This document shows, one piece after another, positions 27,616-36,848 of a stretch of DNA of 64,000 nt. A program made the position numbers and the translations under genes. The notes under the pieces are model-generated. The model was not told where the DNA came from and searched no databases. It was given only the letters and a program-made list of their open reading frames with translations. Location: positions 1 to 64,000 of the forward strand of contig NZ_JACJTU010000034.1 in NCBI RefSeq assembly GCF_014698835.1, in the 5' to 3' direction. Source of the stretch: Nostoc paludosum FACHB-159 (GTDB lineage: Bacteria > Cyanobacteriota > Cyanobacteriia > Cyanobacteriales > Nostocaceae). Within the stretch, counting starts at the first letter, position 1. The number at the start of each line of letters is the position of its first letter.

Positions 27616-27969
27616 ATGTTGATTGGTGAGCTGTCCAAGAAGACGGGGTTATCAAAAGATACTATCCGCTTTTACGAAAAAATAGGGCTAATTGCTGGAA
27701 GTGATAGACAGGCAGGAACAAGAATCTACAAGGAATACACCGCAGATATAGTAGACCGTCTTCTGATGATTAATCAAGGGAAAGGGCTTGGATTTACTCT
27801 CAATGAAATCAAACAGATCCTTGATGAGTGGGGAAGTAATGCGATACCTGAAAGCGAACAAATCATCACCATTGAGCGCAAACTCGAAGAAATTACTAAA
27901 AAAATAGAAAAGCTCAATGAAATCAAATCATACTTAACTACCAAATTGACCAGACTGAAGGGAGAGTGA
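27616..27969 (+). CDS. MerR-family transcriptional regulator
   Basis: About 117 residues. The winged helix-turn-helix is at the very start (MLIGELSKKTGLSKDTIRFYE, with the characteristic RFYEKIGL), followed by a long helix for dimerisation (residues about 80-115). There is no cysteine set for metal binding, so an organic or redox signal is more likely. A GTG further upstream would place the start inside the palindromic operator, so I chose the ATG at 27616. It likely controls the divergent SDR gene and itself. Confidence 0.9.
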   Translation: MLIGELSKKTGLSKDTIRFYEKIGLIAGSDRQAGTRIYKEYTADIVDRLLMINQGKGLGFTLNEIKQILDEWGSNAIPESEQIITIERKLEEITKKIEKLNEIKSYLTTKLTRLKGE

Positions 27970-28170
27970 ATGTTAATACCTTCACAAAAATTTAACGGTT
28001 GCTTCTTTTGAAAAGTCTAAATGGCTGCGAAAAAATAAAATATTCCATAAAAGATAATAATTATTATTACTTACATGCTCAAAAAATTGTTTTTTGAGAC
28101 AATTTATTCTTTGGAAGTCTTTTAAAACCATAGCGATCGCTATGATTATATTCCTCATAGGATATCTAAA

Positions 28171-29121
28171 ATGCGAGAACTTTACCCAGCGATCGAACCT
28201 TACCGAGAAGGAAATTTACAGGTTTCTGACCTGCACACTATCCATTTTGAAGAGTCGGGTAACCCCCAAGGCCAACCCATAGTTTTACTGCATGGGGGGC
28301 CTGGTGGTGGATGTCCGCCTTTTTATCGCCAATATTTCCACCCAGAAAAATGGCGGCTGGTGATGTTTGACCAGCGCGGCTGCGGTCAAAGTAAACCCCA
28401 CGCTGAATTACGAGAAAACACCACTTGGGATTTAGTCAGTGATATCGAAAAACTGCGCCAATATTTAGGTATAGAAAAATGGACAGTCTTCGGCGGTAGT
28501 TGGGGTAGCACTTTATCATTAGCCTACAGTCAAACCCATCCTTCTCGATGCACGGGATTAATTCTTCGTGGTATTTTTATGCTCAGACAAAAAGAGTTGC
28601 GATGGTTTTACCAAGAAGGTACTAGCTATATTTTTCCTGATGCTTGGGAAGAATATTTAAAACCAATTCCTATAGATGAGCGTCACGATTTGATTGCAGC
28701 ATATTACAAACGCTTGACTAGCCCAGATTTAGAACTTCAATTGACAGCGGCCCGTGCTTGGTCAATTTGGGAAGCTAGTACAAGTAGACTTTTTTTCGAT
28801 CCAGAACTCATGCAAAAGTTTGGCGATAGTGAATTTGCCTCGGCTTTTGCTCGTATTGAATGCCATTATTTTACCAATAAAGGATTCTTTGAAACAGAAG
28901 ATCAATTACTTTTAAATATTGACTGCATCCGCCATATCCCCGCTGTAATTGTTCAGGGACGTTATGATGTAGTTTGCCCGATGATATCAGCTTGGGAATT
29001 ACATCGTGCTTGGCCAGAAGCCGAATTTATTGTGATTCCTGATGCCGGTCATTCCATGAGCGAACCAGGAATTCGTAGTGCTTTGATTGAAGCGACAGAT
29101 AAGTTTGCAAACTTACAGTAG
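28171..29121 (+). CDS. pip: Proline iminopeptidase
   Basis: 316 residues, alpha/beta hydrolase of family S33, removing amino-terminal proline from peptides. Oxyanion segment HGGPGGG is at 41-47, nucleophile S110 in GGSWGS, DQRGCG at 67-72, the acid in GRYDVVCP and the histidine in DAGHSMSEPG near the end. Length and order match bacterial Pip. It appears to be monocistronic and is followed by short tandem repeats. Cytosolic. Confidence 0.94.
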   Translation: MRELYPAIEPYREGNLQVSDLHTIHFEESGNPQGQPIVLLHGGPGGGCPPFYRQYFHPEKWRLVMFDQRGCGQSKPHAELRENTTWDLVSDIEKLRQYLGIEKWTVFGGSWGSTLSLAYSQTHPSRCTGLILRGIFMLRQKELRWFYQEGTSYIFPDAWEEYLKPIPIDERHDLIAAYYKRLTSPDLELQLTAARAWSIWEASTSRLFFDPELMQKFGDSEFASAFARIECHYFTNKGFFETEDQLLLNIDCIRHIPAVIVQGRYDVVCPMISAWELHRAWPEAEFIVIPDAGHSMSEPGIRSALIEATDKFANLQ

Positions 29122-29335
29122 AATTCAGAATTCAGTAATCAGAAGTAACAGGGTTTTGCAAGTAACAATAAAAGCGCCAGTCGTCAGAATTCAGATGAAG
29201 CTTAAGTGACTGGTGGATGTGAATAAACAGTAAAACACCACACCAAATTAAAAATTTGGTGGTGCTTCTAAATATATAGATCTCAATGCCCCACACTCTT
29301 GATTCAGAATTCTGAATTCTGAATTCTGAATTCTG
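29121..29335. repeat. Short tandem repeats flanking a hairpin after pip
   Basis: ATTCAGA-type heptamers at 29121-29144 and their inverse at 29301-29335 bracket the spacer, so the whole region could fold back. Between them, 29241-29261 forms a tight hairpin (CACCAAATT, loop AAA, AATTTGGTG) that may be a bidirectional terminator between the convergent pip and NUDIX genes. Confidence 0.7.
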
Positions 29336-29339
29336 TTTT

Positions 29340-29780
29340 TCAGTAGCATCGAAATGCACAAGAGGAAGATTTGACCTGAAAAAAATCTTTCATGACTCGT
29401 TTAAGCGAACTAAACTTAACCCGCCTGATAGCCTGGTTAACTTCTACCCACTGGCGTTTTCTTTTACTTGCTTCTGGATAATCTTCACTCAGGATATCCA
29501 CTGGCAATAAATACATTTTGACCTGGTAGGCTTTACCTTGTTTGCGGTATTTATAAGTGCCCAGTTGATTGGCATCCACCTGTCCAATCACCCCTGCTTC
29601 TTCCCAAGCTTCTTTGGCTGCTGAATCAGGCGGACTCATTCCTGATGGAATATCTCCTTTAGGAATTACCCAATGCTGATGGTTACGAGTTGTAATCAAC
29701 AAGATTTCGACTTTACCATTGTTAACTCTATAAGGAATGACTCCAGACTGTTTAAAAACTTTACTAATTTTTCGACCCAT
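29340..29780 (-). CDS. NUDIX hydrolase
   Basis: 146 residues. The Nudix box is visible as PKGDIPSGM...KEAWEEAGV, with the two metal-binding glutamates EE intact. The first conserved glutamate is replaced by M and the R of the motif by K. NUDIX enzymes cleave nucleoside diphosphates linked to another group. The sequence is nearest to the diphosphoinositol/Ap4A-type group, but substrate cannot be assigned. The carboxyl end is cysteine-containing and variable. Confidence 0.88.
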   Translation of the reverse strand: MGRKISKVFKQSGVIPYRVNNGKVEILLITTRNHQHWVIPKGDIPSGMSPPDSAAKEAWEEAGVIGQVDANQLGTYKYRKQGKAYQVKMYLLPVDILSEDYPEASKRKRQWVEVNQAIRRVKFSSLKRVMKDFFQVKSSSCAFRCY

Positions 29781-30069
29781 GCGACTTATATCCTGTACTG
29801 TTTAATTGTTTTGTACAATGTTTATTTCACAAAGTCGAGAGCTGATACCGGGTAATTTTTGATTATTTTTTGTTTATGTAAGTAAATCGGCACAATAAAA
29901 CCGAACTGTGTGAAAAAAAGGAAATAAGGCTCAAACCCTTTTTCTCCCGATCCTTACCCCTTGCTCCTGCGTTTTGGCAACAATAATTATTGACGCCGAC
30001 GACTTACTTAAATTTCTTTTCGCCAGTTCCGTACAGACAAGGCTTAATCACATCTCTACCTACTTCCTT

Positions 30070-30972
30070 TTACGTTTGTTGACCACTTTTTAGCCGAGCG
30101 ATGTCACGCAACGGTGGTGCGCCAAACAACCGACTGTATTCACGGCTAAACTGTGAAGGACTTTCATAACCCACATGATGGCTGGCTGTTGCCGCATCCA
30201 TGCCCTGCCCCAGCATTAAACGACGGGCTTGTTGGAGCCTGAGTTGTTTTTGATATTGTAAAGGACTCATGGCAGTGACAGATTTAAAATGATGATGAAG
30301 AGATGACGGACTCATGCAGGCTTCACGAGCGATCGCTTCAATCCGAAATGGCTTTTCATAGTTCCATTTGAGCCAGTTAATCGCTCTGCTAATCCCCTGA
30401 AGGTGTTTATCGGCTAAGGCTATCTGTCGCAATCGCGCACTTTGTTCGCCTGATAGCAAACGGTAGAGAATTTCTCGTACAACCAAAGGCGCGAGGATGG
30501 CAATATCTTCGGGAGTTTGCAACAACCTTAAAAGTCGGATGGCTGCATCCAGCAGTTGGGGACTAACAGGACTTAAAGACAAGCCCGGTGGTTGTTGGTT
30601 AGCAGTAGCGTCTAGTTTTGCCTCCATCATCAGTGTACTGAGTTCTCCCGGATCTAAATCTAACCGGAGGCATAGATACGGAACAGTTGGCGTTGCTTCA
30701 ATCACTTGACCGACCACAGGGAGATCGATGGACACTACCAAACATCGATCTTGACCATAAACATACAAATTGTTCGCCAACATCACCTGCTTCTTCCCCT
30801 GAGCGACAATGCATAGAGCAGGTTCATGGAGAGCATGGAGAGGCGCAGTTGGTTCGGAGGAGCGAATTAAAAACAATCGCTCGATCGCTGTGGCATGGAC
30901 ACCATCACCTTTACTGTTCTGTGCAATTAAAGCTGCAAGCTCAGAGTGCTGCTTTGTAATCGTCTGTTCCAT
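30070..30972 (-). CDS. AraC-family transcriptional regulator
   Basis: 300 residues. The amino half matches the AraC-type cupin-like domain often annotated AraC_N (LHEPALCIVAQGKKQV). The carboxyl 100 residues hold the double helix-turn-helix, with ACMSPSSLHHHFK, then SPLQYQKQLRLQQARRLML, then GYESPSQFSREY. It is divergent from an SDR gene at 31211, the usual arrangement for AraC regulators of SDR or oxidoreductase genes, so that gene is the probable target. The effector is unknown. Confidence 0.92.
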   Translation of the reverse strand: MEQTITKQHSELAALIAQNSKGDGVHATAIERLFLIRSSEPTAPLHALHEPALCIVAQGKKQVMLANNLYVYGQDRCLVVSIDLPVVGQVIEATPTVPYLCLRLDLDPGELSTLMMEAKLDATANQQPPGLSLSPVSPQLLDAAIRLLRLLQTPEDIAILAPLVVREILYRLLSGEQSARLRQIALADKHLQGISRAINWLKWNYEKPFRIEAIAREACMSPSSLHHHFKSVTAMSPLQYQKQLRLQQARRLMLGQGMDAATASHHVGYESPSQFSREYSRLFGAPPLRDIARLKSGQQT

Positions 30973-31127
30973 AATCTTGCTTGAAATCTTTTATCAGACT
31001 AACATTCAGGGCAGCCACAATATATTCAGCCACTTGTGTCAGTCTAGCTTTTGAGCATAGGCAATAAAAAGAATGCAGGATTAGGCAAGAATTGAGCAGG
31101 TTCAGATTACCGCATCAGGTTTTGACT

Positions 31128-31142
31128 CTCTTAGATTAAGAG
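31128..31142. promoter_or_regulatory. Inverted repeat between AraC and SDR genes
   Basis: CTCTTA-GAT-TAAGAG, extended by ACT/AGT-like flanks, lies in the 238-base divergent intergenic region about 70 bases before the SDR start. It could be an operator. AraC proteins usually bind direct repeats, so this is only a weak candidate. Confidence 0.3.
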
Positions 31143-31210
31143 TGTGCCGGACAATCAATCCAAGGTTCGGCGCAATATCGAACTATTAGATACCTCAACT
31201 AATTGATTTT

Positions 31211-31945
31211 ATGACTACCAACCAACAAAAAGTCGTATTGATTACGGGCGCAAGCAGCGGCATCGGTGAAGCAACAGCACGTCTACTCGCTCGCAAAGGT
31301 ATCCATGTCGTGCTGGGCGCACGGCGTACTGAGCGCCTGGAAACCCTAGTGGCTGCCATCCGTTCTGAGGGCGGCTTTGCAGAGTACCAGACTCTCGATG
31401 TCACTAGTCGTGTTGGCTTCCAAGCCTTTGTAGAATTTGCTCAGAACAAATTTGGGCGCGTTGATGTCATCGTCAACAATGCTGGCGTCATGCCACTCTC
31501 GAAGCTAGAAGCCCTCAAGGTTGATGAATGGGACTGGATGATTGATGTGAATATTCGTGGCGTACTCAATGGCATCGCCGCCGGACTGCCACTAATGAAA
31601 CGTCAGGGGTTTGGCCAGTTCGTCAACTTGTCTTCCATTGGTGGACACGCCGTTTGGCCAACCTGCGCCGTTTACTCAGCTACCAAGTTCGCTGTCCTAG
31701 CGATTTCGGAGGGACTGCGCCAGGAAAATAGCGACATTCGTGTAACAGTGATTTCGCCAGGTGTAACTGAGTCCGAACTGGCCGATACTATTACTGATGC
31801 CGAAGCTGGCAAAGGGATGCAGGAATTTCGGAGAATAGCACTTCCGGCTGAGGCTATTGCCAGAGCGATCGCCTTTTCCATCGACCAACCAGATGATGTG
31901 GATGTCAATGAGATTATCGTGCGCCCTACGGCTAGCCCGTATTAA
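31211..31945 (+). CDS. Short-chain dehydrogenase/reductase
   Basis: 244 residues, classical SDR: TGASSGIG near 13-20, NNAG near 92, catalytic S in NLSSIGG and Y-x3-K in VYSATKFAV. The carboxyl end DVDVNEIIVRPTA is typical of the SDR group annotated as NADP-dependent 3-hydroxy acid dehydrogenases. It differs clearly from the SDR at 26685. Probably controlled by the divergent AraC-family gene. Confidence 0.92.
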   Translation: MTTNQQKVVLITGASSGIGEATARLLARKGIHVVLGARRTERLETLVAAIRSEGGFAEYQTLDVTSRVGFQAFVEFAQNKFGRVDVIVNNAGVMPLSKLEALKVDEWDWMIDVNIRGVLNGIAAGLPLMKRQGFGQFVNLSSIGGHAVWPTCAVYSATKFAVLAISEGLRQENSDIRVTVISPGVTESELADTITDAEAGKGMQEFRRIALPAEAIARAIAFSIDQPDDVDVNEIIVRPTASPY

Positions 31946-32114
31946 ACTTCAACGGAATTTTCGATTAATATCAAGCCTGATATATAGCGGATGCTGGTGA
32001 AGCTAGAGTAGTATCCACAGCCACGCCTGAATACCTAAATTTTCTGGTAAAAAATTATTTTCATATTTGGTAATATTGGGCCGGGGTCTCAATTCCCAGC
32101 CCCCAACCCCCAAT

Positions 32115-33284
32115 TCATGGTTTGAGTACAACTTTGATACAGTTGTCTTTCCTTTGATTGAAAATTTCGTAGCCGTGGGGTGCTTGTTCTAGAGGTAGAG
32201 TATGGGTGATGACAAAAGAGGGGTCTATCTTACCATCTTCGATGTAACTGAGTAACGCAGGCAAGTACTTATGAACGTGGGTTTGTCCCATTTTGAATGT
32301 TAAGGCTTTGTTCATGGCAGCGCCCATTGGCATTTTGTCTATAACACCAACGTAAACACCAGGAATTGAGATGTGACCGCCTTTGCGACAGGCAACCATC
32401 ATTTGTCTTAGGACAATTGGTCGGTCTGTTTCTAGACGTACTGCTTGCTTGGCTTGGTCGTACAAGTAATCCAAATCGATGCCGTGTGCTTCCATTCCCA
32501 CAGCATCAATACAAGCATCCGGCCCGCGACCACCCGTCATTTCTTTGAGGGCTTCTCCAACATCGACCTTTTCGTAATTAAGCGTCTCGGCACCGCCATA
32601 CTTCTCGGCTAAACTTAGGCGTTCGGGAATTCGATCGATCGCAATTACACGTTCAGCACCAAGCAGATAAGCGCTTCTAATGGTAAATTGTCCCACTGGC
32701 CCACAGCCCCAGACTGCGACAATATCACCGGGCTGAATATTGCAGTTGTCTGCTGCCATATAGCCCGTAGGCAAGATATCTGTAAGAAACAGTACTTGTT
32801 CGTCTGTGAGTCCATCAGGAATTTTGAATAAACCGACATCAGCAAAGGGAACGCGGGCGTATTCAGCTTGACCTCCGGCATAGCCACCCATCATATGGGA
32901 GTAGCCAAAAAGACCAGATGGAGAATAACCCATTAATTTTTCTGCCATCCAAGCATTTGGGTTAGAGTTATCGCACAATGACCAGAAATCATGTTGGCAG
33001 AAGTAGCAATGACCGCAGGAAATGGTGAATGGTACGATTACGCGATCGCCTTTCTTCAAATTCTTGACAGCACTGCCCAGTTCAACGACTTCCCCCATGA
33101 ATTCGTGACCCATGATATCGCCCTTTTCCATCGTGGGGATGTAGCCGTTATAAATGTGTAAATCAGAACCACAAATCGCTGTTGTGGTGATTTTAACAAT
33201 AGCATCACGCGGATTAAGGATTTTTGGATCGGGTACTGTTTCGACCCGCATATCGTTAGCACCATTCCAGCAAACTGCTTTCAT
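32115..33284 (-). CDS. Zinc-dependent alcohol dehydrogenase, formaldehyde-dehydrogenase-like (copy 2)
   Basis: 389 residues of the medium-chain dehydrogenase family. Catalytic zinc ligands C38 and H60-E61 are present, as is the structural zinc set C90, C93, C96, C104. The NAD-binding motif is WGCGPVGQF. The overall form resembles glutathione-independent formaldehyde dehydrogenases and related Zn-ADHs. It aligns without gaps over its first 110 residues with the upstream gene at 33328 and has the same length. The 43-base gap suggests one operon with that gene and the SRPBCC gene. Confidence 0.93.
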   Translation of the reverse strand: MKAVCWNGANDMRVETVPDPKILNPRDAIVKITTTAICGSDLHIYNGYIPTMEKGDIMGHEFMGEVVELGSAVKNLKKGDRVIVPFTISCGHCYFCQHDFWSLCDNSNPNAWMAEKLMGYSPSGLFGYSHMMGGYAGGQAEYARVPFADVGLFKIPDGLTDEQVLFLTDILPTGYMAADNCNIQPGDIVAVWGCGPVGQFTIRSAYLLGAERVIAIDRIPERLSLAEKYGGAETLNYEKVDVGEALKEMTGGRGPDACIDAVGMEAHGIDLDYLYDQAKQAVRLETDRPIVLRQMMVACRKGGHISIPGVYVGVIDKMPMGAAMNKALTFKMGQTHVHKYLPALLSYIEDGKIDPSFVITHTLPLEQAPHGYEIFNQRKDNCIKVVLKP

Positions 33285-33327
33285 TATTTTTCCTCTTGTG
33301 TATTACGCATTAAGTTGTCTAGTTAAC

Positions 33328-34497
33328 TCAAGGCTGCAACCTGACTTTTATACAATGTTCTTTTTTGTGCTTGAACAACTCGAAGCCATGCTTTGCTTCT
33401 GTCAGAGGCAAGTGATGTGTGAATACGGTAGATGGATCGACTTCACCCTTCAAAACATAATCCAACAACATAGGCATATACTTCTGACCGAACATTTGCC
33501 CCATTCTGAAGGTCATAGCTTTGTTCATGGCAGCACCCATCGGCATCTTGTCCACAAAGCCACCATAAACACCCATAATTGACAAGGTACCGGCTTTGCG
33601 ACCAGCCACCATCATTTGCCGTAGGACATGGGGGCGATCGGTTTCTAGGCGGACTGCTTGCTTGGCTTCGTCGTATACTCCTTCTAGACCGGTGCCGTGG
33701 GCTTCTAGTCCGACTGCATCAATACAGGCATCGGGGCCGCGTCCTCCCGTCATTTCTTTGAGAGCTTCCCCAGCATCAACTTCTTCGTAGTTGATAATCT
33801 CTGCTTTGGCAAAATCTCTAGCTAGTTGTAACCGTTCGGGAACTCTATCAATACCAATGACCCGTTCTGCACCTAGTAAATAAGCACTACGCATAGCGAA
33901 TTGTCCGACTGGCCCACAACCCCACACCGCTACAATATCTCCAGGCTGGATATTACATAAATCTGCACCCATGTAGCCAGTGGGAAAAGCATCAGAAATC
34001 GGTAGCAGCTTTTCGTCAGGAATATCTTTGGGAACTTTGATTGTGCCCAAATCGGCAAAGGGTAAGCGCACGTATTCTGCGAAAGCACCTGCATAGCCAC
34101 CAAACGCGTGGGAGTAGCCATAAATGCCTGATGTAGAAAAACCGTAGACTTTTTCTGCCATCCAAGCGTTGGGGTTAGAGTTATCGCACAATGACCACAT
34201 TTGGCGTTCGCAGTAGAAGCAATGACCGCAACCAATCATTGAAGAAACAACAACGCGATCGCCTTTTTGCAATTTCTTGACTTCACTACCAATTTCAACG
34301 ATTTCCCCCATAAATTCGTGACCAATAATGTCACCTGGTTGCATCGTGGGAATGTAGCCATCATAGATGTGCAAGTCAGAACCGCAAATAGTTGCTGATG
34401 TCACTTTGAGAATAGCATCGCGCGGGTTAAGTATTTTGGGATCTGGTACTGTTTCCACCCGCACATCGTTAGCGCCATACCAACACACTGCTTTCAT
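33328..34497 (-). CDS. Zinc-dependent alcohol dehydrogenase, formaldehyde-dehydrogenase-like (copy 1)
   Basis: 389 residues with the same zinc ligands (C38, H60-E61; C90, C93, C96, C104) and cofactor motif as the downstream paralogue. Differences are concentrated in the segment around 155-175 and in the carboxyl end, which suggests different substrate pockets. It starts six bases after the stop of the SRPBCC gene, so the three genes form a minus-strand operon in the order SRPBCC, copy 1, copy 2. Confidence 0.93.
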   Translation of the reverse strand: MKAVCWYGANDVRVETVPDPKILNPRDAILKVTSATICGSDLHIYDGYIPTMQPGDIIGHEFMGEIVEIGSEVKKLQKGDRVVVSSMIGCGHCFYCERQMWSLCDNSNPNAWMAEKVYGFSTSGIYGYSHAFGGYAGAFAEYVRLPFADLGTIKVPKDIPDEKLLPISDAFPTGYMGADLCNIQPGDIVAVWGCGPVGQFAMRSAYLLGAERVIGIDRVPERLQLARDFAKAEIINYEEVDAGEALKEMTGGRGPDACIDAVGLEAHGTGLEGVYDEAKQAVRLETDRPHVLRQMMVAGRKAGTLSIMGVYGGFVDKMPMGAAMNKAMTFRMGQMFGQKYMPMLLDYVLKGEVDPSTVFTHHLPLTEAKHGFELFKHKKEHCIKVRLQP

Positions 34498-34503
34498 GAC
34501 AAT

Positions 34504-35007
34504 TTATCCTTTACCTCTTGGTTGACCTTCTGTTGTGGCAATTTCGCCTGCTTCCATCAGCATTTTGAAGTGGCGTAAATCTTCTGTCAGGTTATGTTTT
34601 GGGTCTTCACCGAAGAGTTTAGCGATGCCTGCGGCGGGCTTCGCCAACACATTTCCAATCACACCACCAGGCGGGTTATATTCCCTAACTACTTTGACCT
34701 CAGTACCACGATTACCTGGCGCTGGCTTAAACTGAACTACACCAGAGTTTTGAATTTCTGCACTTTGAACCGAAGCCCAAGCAATTACTTCGTTTTCCTT
34801 ATCTTCAAGGATGACTGCATCCCACTCTAAGGTTGTATCTAAGAGTCCTTCAACAATCCAGTGGGTTTTCTTCTCGTCGTAGACCTTTACTTCTTTGAGA
34901 TGCTTGATGAAGCGCGGTAAATTTTCAAAGTTACGCCAAAATCGGTAAAGTTCTTCTGCTGGTTTGTTAATGGTTACAGTCTTTTCAACTTTCACTCGTT
35001 CGCTCAT
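34504..35007 (-). CDS. SRPBCC-family protein (cyclase/dehydrase-like)
   Basis: About 167 residues with the hydrophobic-cavity START-like fold of the SRPBCC group (TINKPAEELYRFWRNFENLP at the start, EAGEIATTEGQP at the end), often annotated polyketide cyclase/dehydrase. I chose the second ATG because GAGG lies eight bases before it, against two before the first. Seven residues (LAKPAAG) in the NV-IAKLFG region are encoded by a 21-nt dispersed element at 34627-34647, so the protein carries a repeat-derived insertion. First gene of the alcohol dehydrogenase operon. Confidence 0.88.
   Translation of the reverse strand: MSERVKVEKTVTINKPAEELYRFWRNFENLPRFIKHLKEVKVYDEKKTHWIVEGLLDTTLEWDAVILEDKENEVIAWASVQSAEIQNSGVVQFKPAPGNRGTEVKVVREYNPPGGVIGNVLAKPAAGIAKLFGEDPKHNLTEDLRHFKMLMEAGEIATTEGQPRGKG
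34622..34650. repeat. 21-nt element at a HIP1-like site inside a coding region
   Basis: GCGAT (34622-34626), then GCCTGCGGCGGGCTTCGCCAA, then CAC. It differs by two bases from the element at 15220-15240, which sits between GCGAT and CGC. The same insertion point in two unrelated places indicates a small mobile or copied repeat. Here it adds seven codons in frame. Confidence 0.75.
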
Positions 35008-35679
35008 CGTCATTACCTCTTGTACTTGCTGGTTATATATTTTGTTGTTTTCTATAAAAGCTTGAAAAAATTTATCTACACTTCTATATTTTTTAAACTT
35101 TTATTTGGAAATTAATTGTCTTTCAATAGTACTAGTTTTTCAACATTTTGCTACTGCAAAAGTAGTAATTAAATTTTGAATACATAGTTACTTTTTTATG
35201 TTCAGATGTATCCTAAAGCTTCAGTTAGGGAAGTGACAGTAAGTATTTTTATCTGCCCTTTGGCAACCCAATTACTTCAATTTGCTAACACTAAATTTCA
35301 GCAAATAGGAATTTATAAATAGTCTACCTAGAGAAGTGAAAAATCACCTCAACCGTAGGGTAGGGTGTCTGGATTGTATCCTGCTTGTTAATTCTGCTCT
35401 TTATTAGTAGCCTAAAACTATCAATAATCAACCTTTAGGGTGATTTAATCATCAGAATACGGTGAAAATAATGCTTTTATATTTTGATTGTTTATTGCGA
35501 TGTCTGAGACAAGCTTGACTAGATAGTTGCGAAATTAAGGGTGCGATCGCAAGACAATAAAATTTCCGGTTGATTCTAAATGCTATTTAGTTTGAAACAA
35601 AAATATTATAAAATATGTATTCCTAGTTTTTTCTCCCTCAATGGATTTCTCCGTGGAATCAATGGAAAATCTAAAATTA
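35008..35679. other. AT-rich intergenic region
   Basis: About 670 bases between the SRPBCC and DOPA-dioxygenase-like genes (both minus strand). It has a HIP1 site near 35543 and otherwise no convincing gene, hairpin or tRNA. It should contain the promoter of the SRPBCC/alcohol dehydrogenase operon in its first 200 bases. Confidence 0.5.
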
Positions 35680-36036
35680 CTAGGTTGTTGTAATCTGCCG
35701 AAGAAAGCCTATATTCAAATCTAGCTTATTACCTAGCCATAGTGCGCGATCGGTGTGGTCTGTTAAATCATCGCCGGTTTCAGGATGAACGAGAATATCC
35801 AAACCTTGACGATTTAGCATTAACCAGGGGACGACTTTATCAAACTGATTTGGTAAGAAAGCAACTTGATACATTCCTTGTGGGTGGGGGCCGATGGGCT
35901 GGTCAAACCAGCGTCCAAGCTTTACGTTAAATCTAGCGCCCAATCCTTCACGCACACGGGCGGCAACCTCACGAGTTGCGGCATCAAAGTAGACATGAGC
36001 GTGAAAACCAACGATGTCTGTAGTATCTTTTTCCAT
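35680..36036 (-). CDS. DOPA 4,5-dioxygenase family protein
   Basis: About 118 residues with the family pattern HAHVYFDA near the start, GPHPQGMYQVAF in the middle, then HPETGDDLTDH and ALWLG. The conserved histidines fit a small non-heme iron extradiol-type site. In plants and fungi the family opens the DOPA ring, while the bacterial role is unclear. I chose the ATG at 36036 because the in-frame GTG at 36051 overlaps the likely ribosome site GGAG. Confidence 0.85.
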   Translation of the reverse strand: MEKDTTDIVGFHAHVYFDAATREVAARVREGLGARFNVKLGRWFDQPIGPHPQGMYQVAFLPNQFDKVVPWLMLNRQGLDILVHPETGDDLTDHTDRALWLGNKLDLNIGFLRQITTT

Positions 36037-36186
36037 TGTTTTTAGCTCCACTTTTTGCTCTCAAGTCTAATTTTTTTGTCACTCAAAAAGCGTTGGGATT
36101 GTCCCAATTTTACCAACTAGCGTGGAGTTAGCGATCGCTTGCGTAATAATTATTTCTAAAAATCTTTGTAACACACCAACTGATTA

Positions 36187-36212
36187 TAGGGGTGTACCGC
36201 TGTACGCCCCTA
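36187..36212. repeat. Palindromic hairpin repeat
   Basis: TAGGGGTGTAC, a four-base loop, GTACGCCCCTA, with one G-T wobble. It lies 100 bases after the universal stress gene (minus strand) and upstream of the DOPA-dioxygenase-like gene. It resembles the palindromic elements common between cyanobacterial genes, and no T run follows. Confidence 0.65.
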
Positions 36213-36311
36213 CAAATGTTGTATCTCTATATCAACTATTTCTTAAACTCAAAAAGACGATGCATTTCAGTTAACAGTCAACAGTCATGTATGACTTACG
36301 CAATTTAATAC

Positions 36312-36848
36312 TTAGTTAACGCTTGAAGCACTTCTAGTTTCTTTAACAAGTTCATCTTTTTTAGCGGTAACAGAAAGATGCACAATATATACTGAACAAG
36401 GAGCATGGTGAAGAACGTAGTTACTCACACTACCCAGAAAGAATTCGGTCAGCCCAGAACGACCGCGACGCCCCATCACAATTAAGTCGGCGTCATAACT
36501 ACGTGCTAAGTCACAAATGAGGCGACCGGGATTCCCAAGATTTTGGGTAAATTCCGTAGTAATACCTGCTGTATTAGCTTGGGCACAGAAAGATTGTAAC
36601 ATTTGGATACCTTGAGTTTTAAAGCTCTCCCACTGCTTTTGGTATAACTCGAAGCTTTGACTGTTCAATCCCGGATAGTAGTCAAAATTAGATACCATAG
36701 GTACGTAAGGACTACCTTCTTCTTCTGGTGATAGAACATGCAGCAGCATTAAGCTAGCTTGTGTTAACTGTGCTAAACTTAACGCTTGGTCAAAAACCTT
36801 TTGCCCTACTTCCGACCTATCTAATGCAACTAAAATCTTTTTAAACAT
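36312..36848 (-). CDS. Universal stress protein, UspA family
   Basis: 178 residues. It begins FKKILVALDRSEVGQKVF, and the ATP-binding signature GRRGRSGLTEFFLGS (G-x2-G-x9-G-S) is complete near residue 135-150, so it belongs to the ATP-binding class. A 30-residue insertion in the middle (around YPGLNSQSF) is common in cyanobacterial members. The carboxyl tail is basic and acidic and disordered. Cytosolic, with stress-related function inferred from the family. Confidence 0.92.
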   Translation of the reverse strand: MFKKILVALDRSEVGQKVFDQALSLAQLTQASLMLLHVLSPEEEGSPYVPMVSNFDYYPGLNSQSFELYQKQWESFKTQGIQMLQSFCAQANTAGITTEFTQNLGNPGRLICDLARSYDADLIVMGRRGRSGLTEFFLGSVSNYVLHHAPCSVYIVHLSVTAKKDELVKETRSASSVN

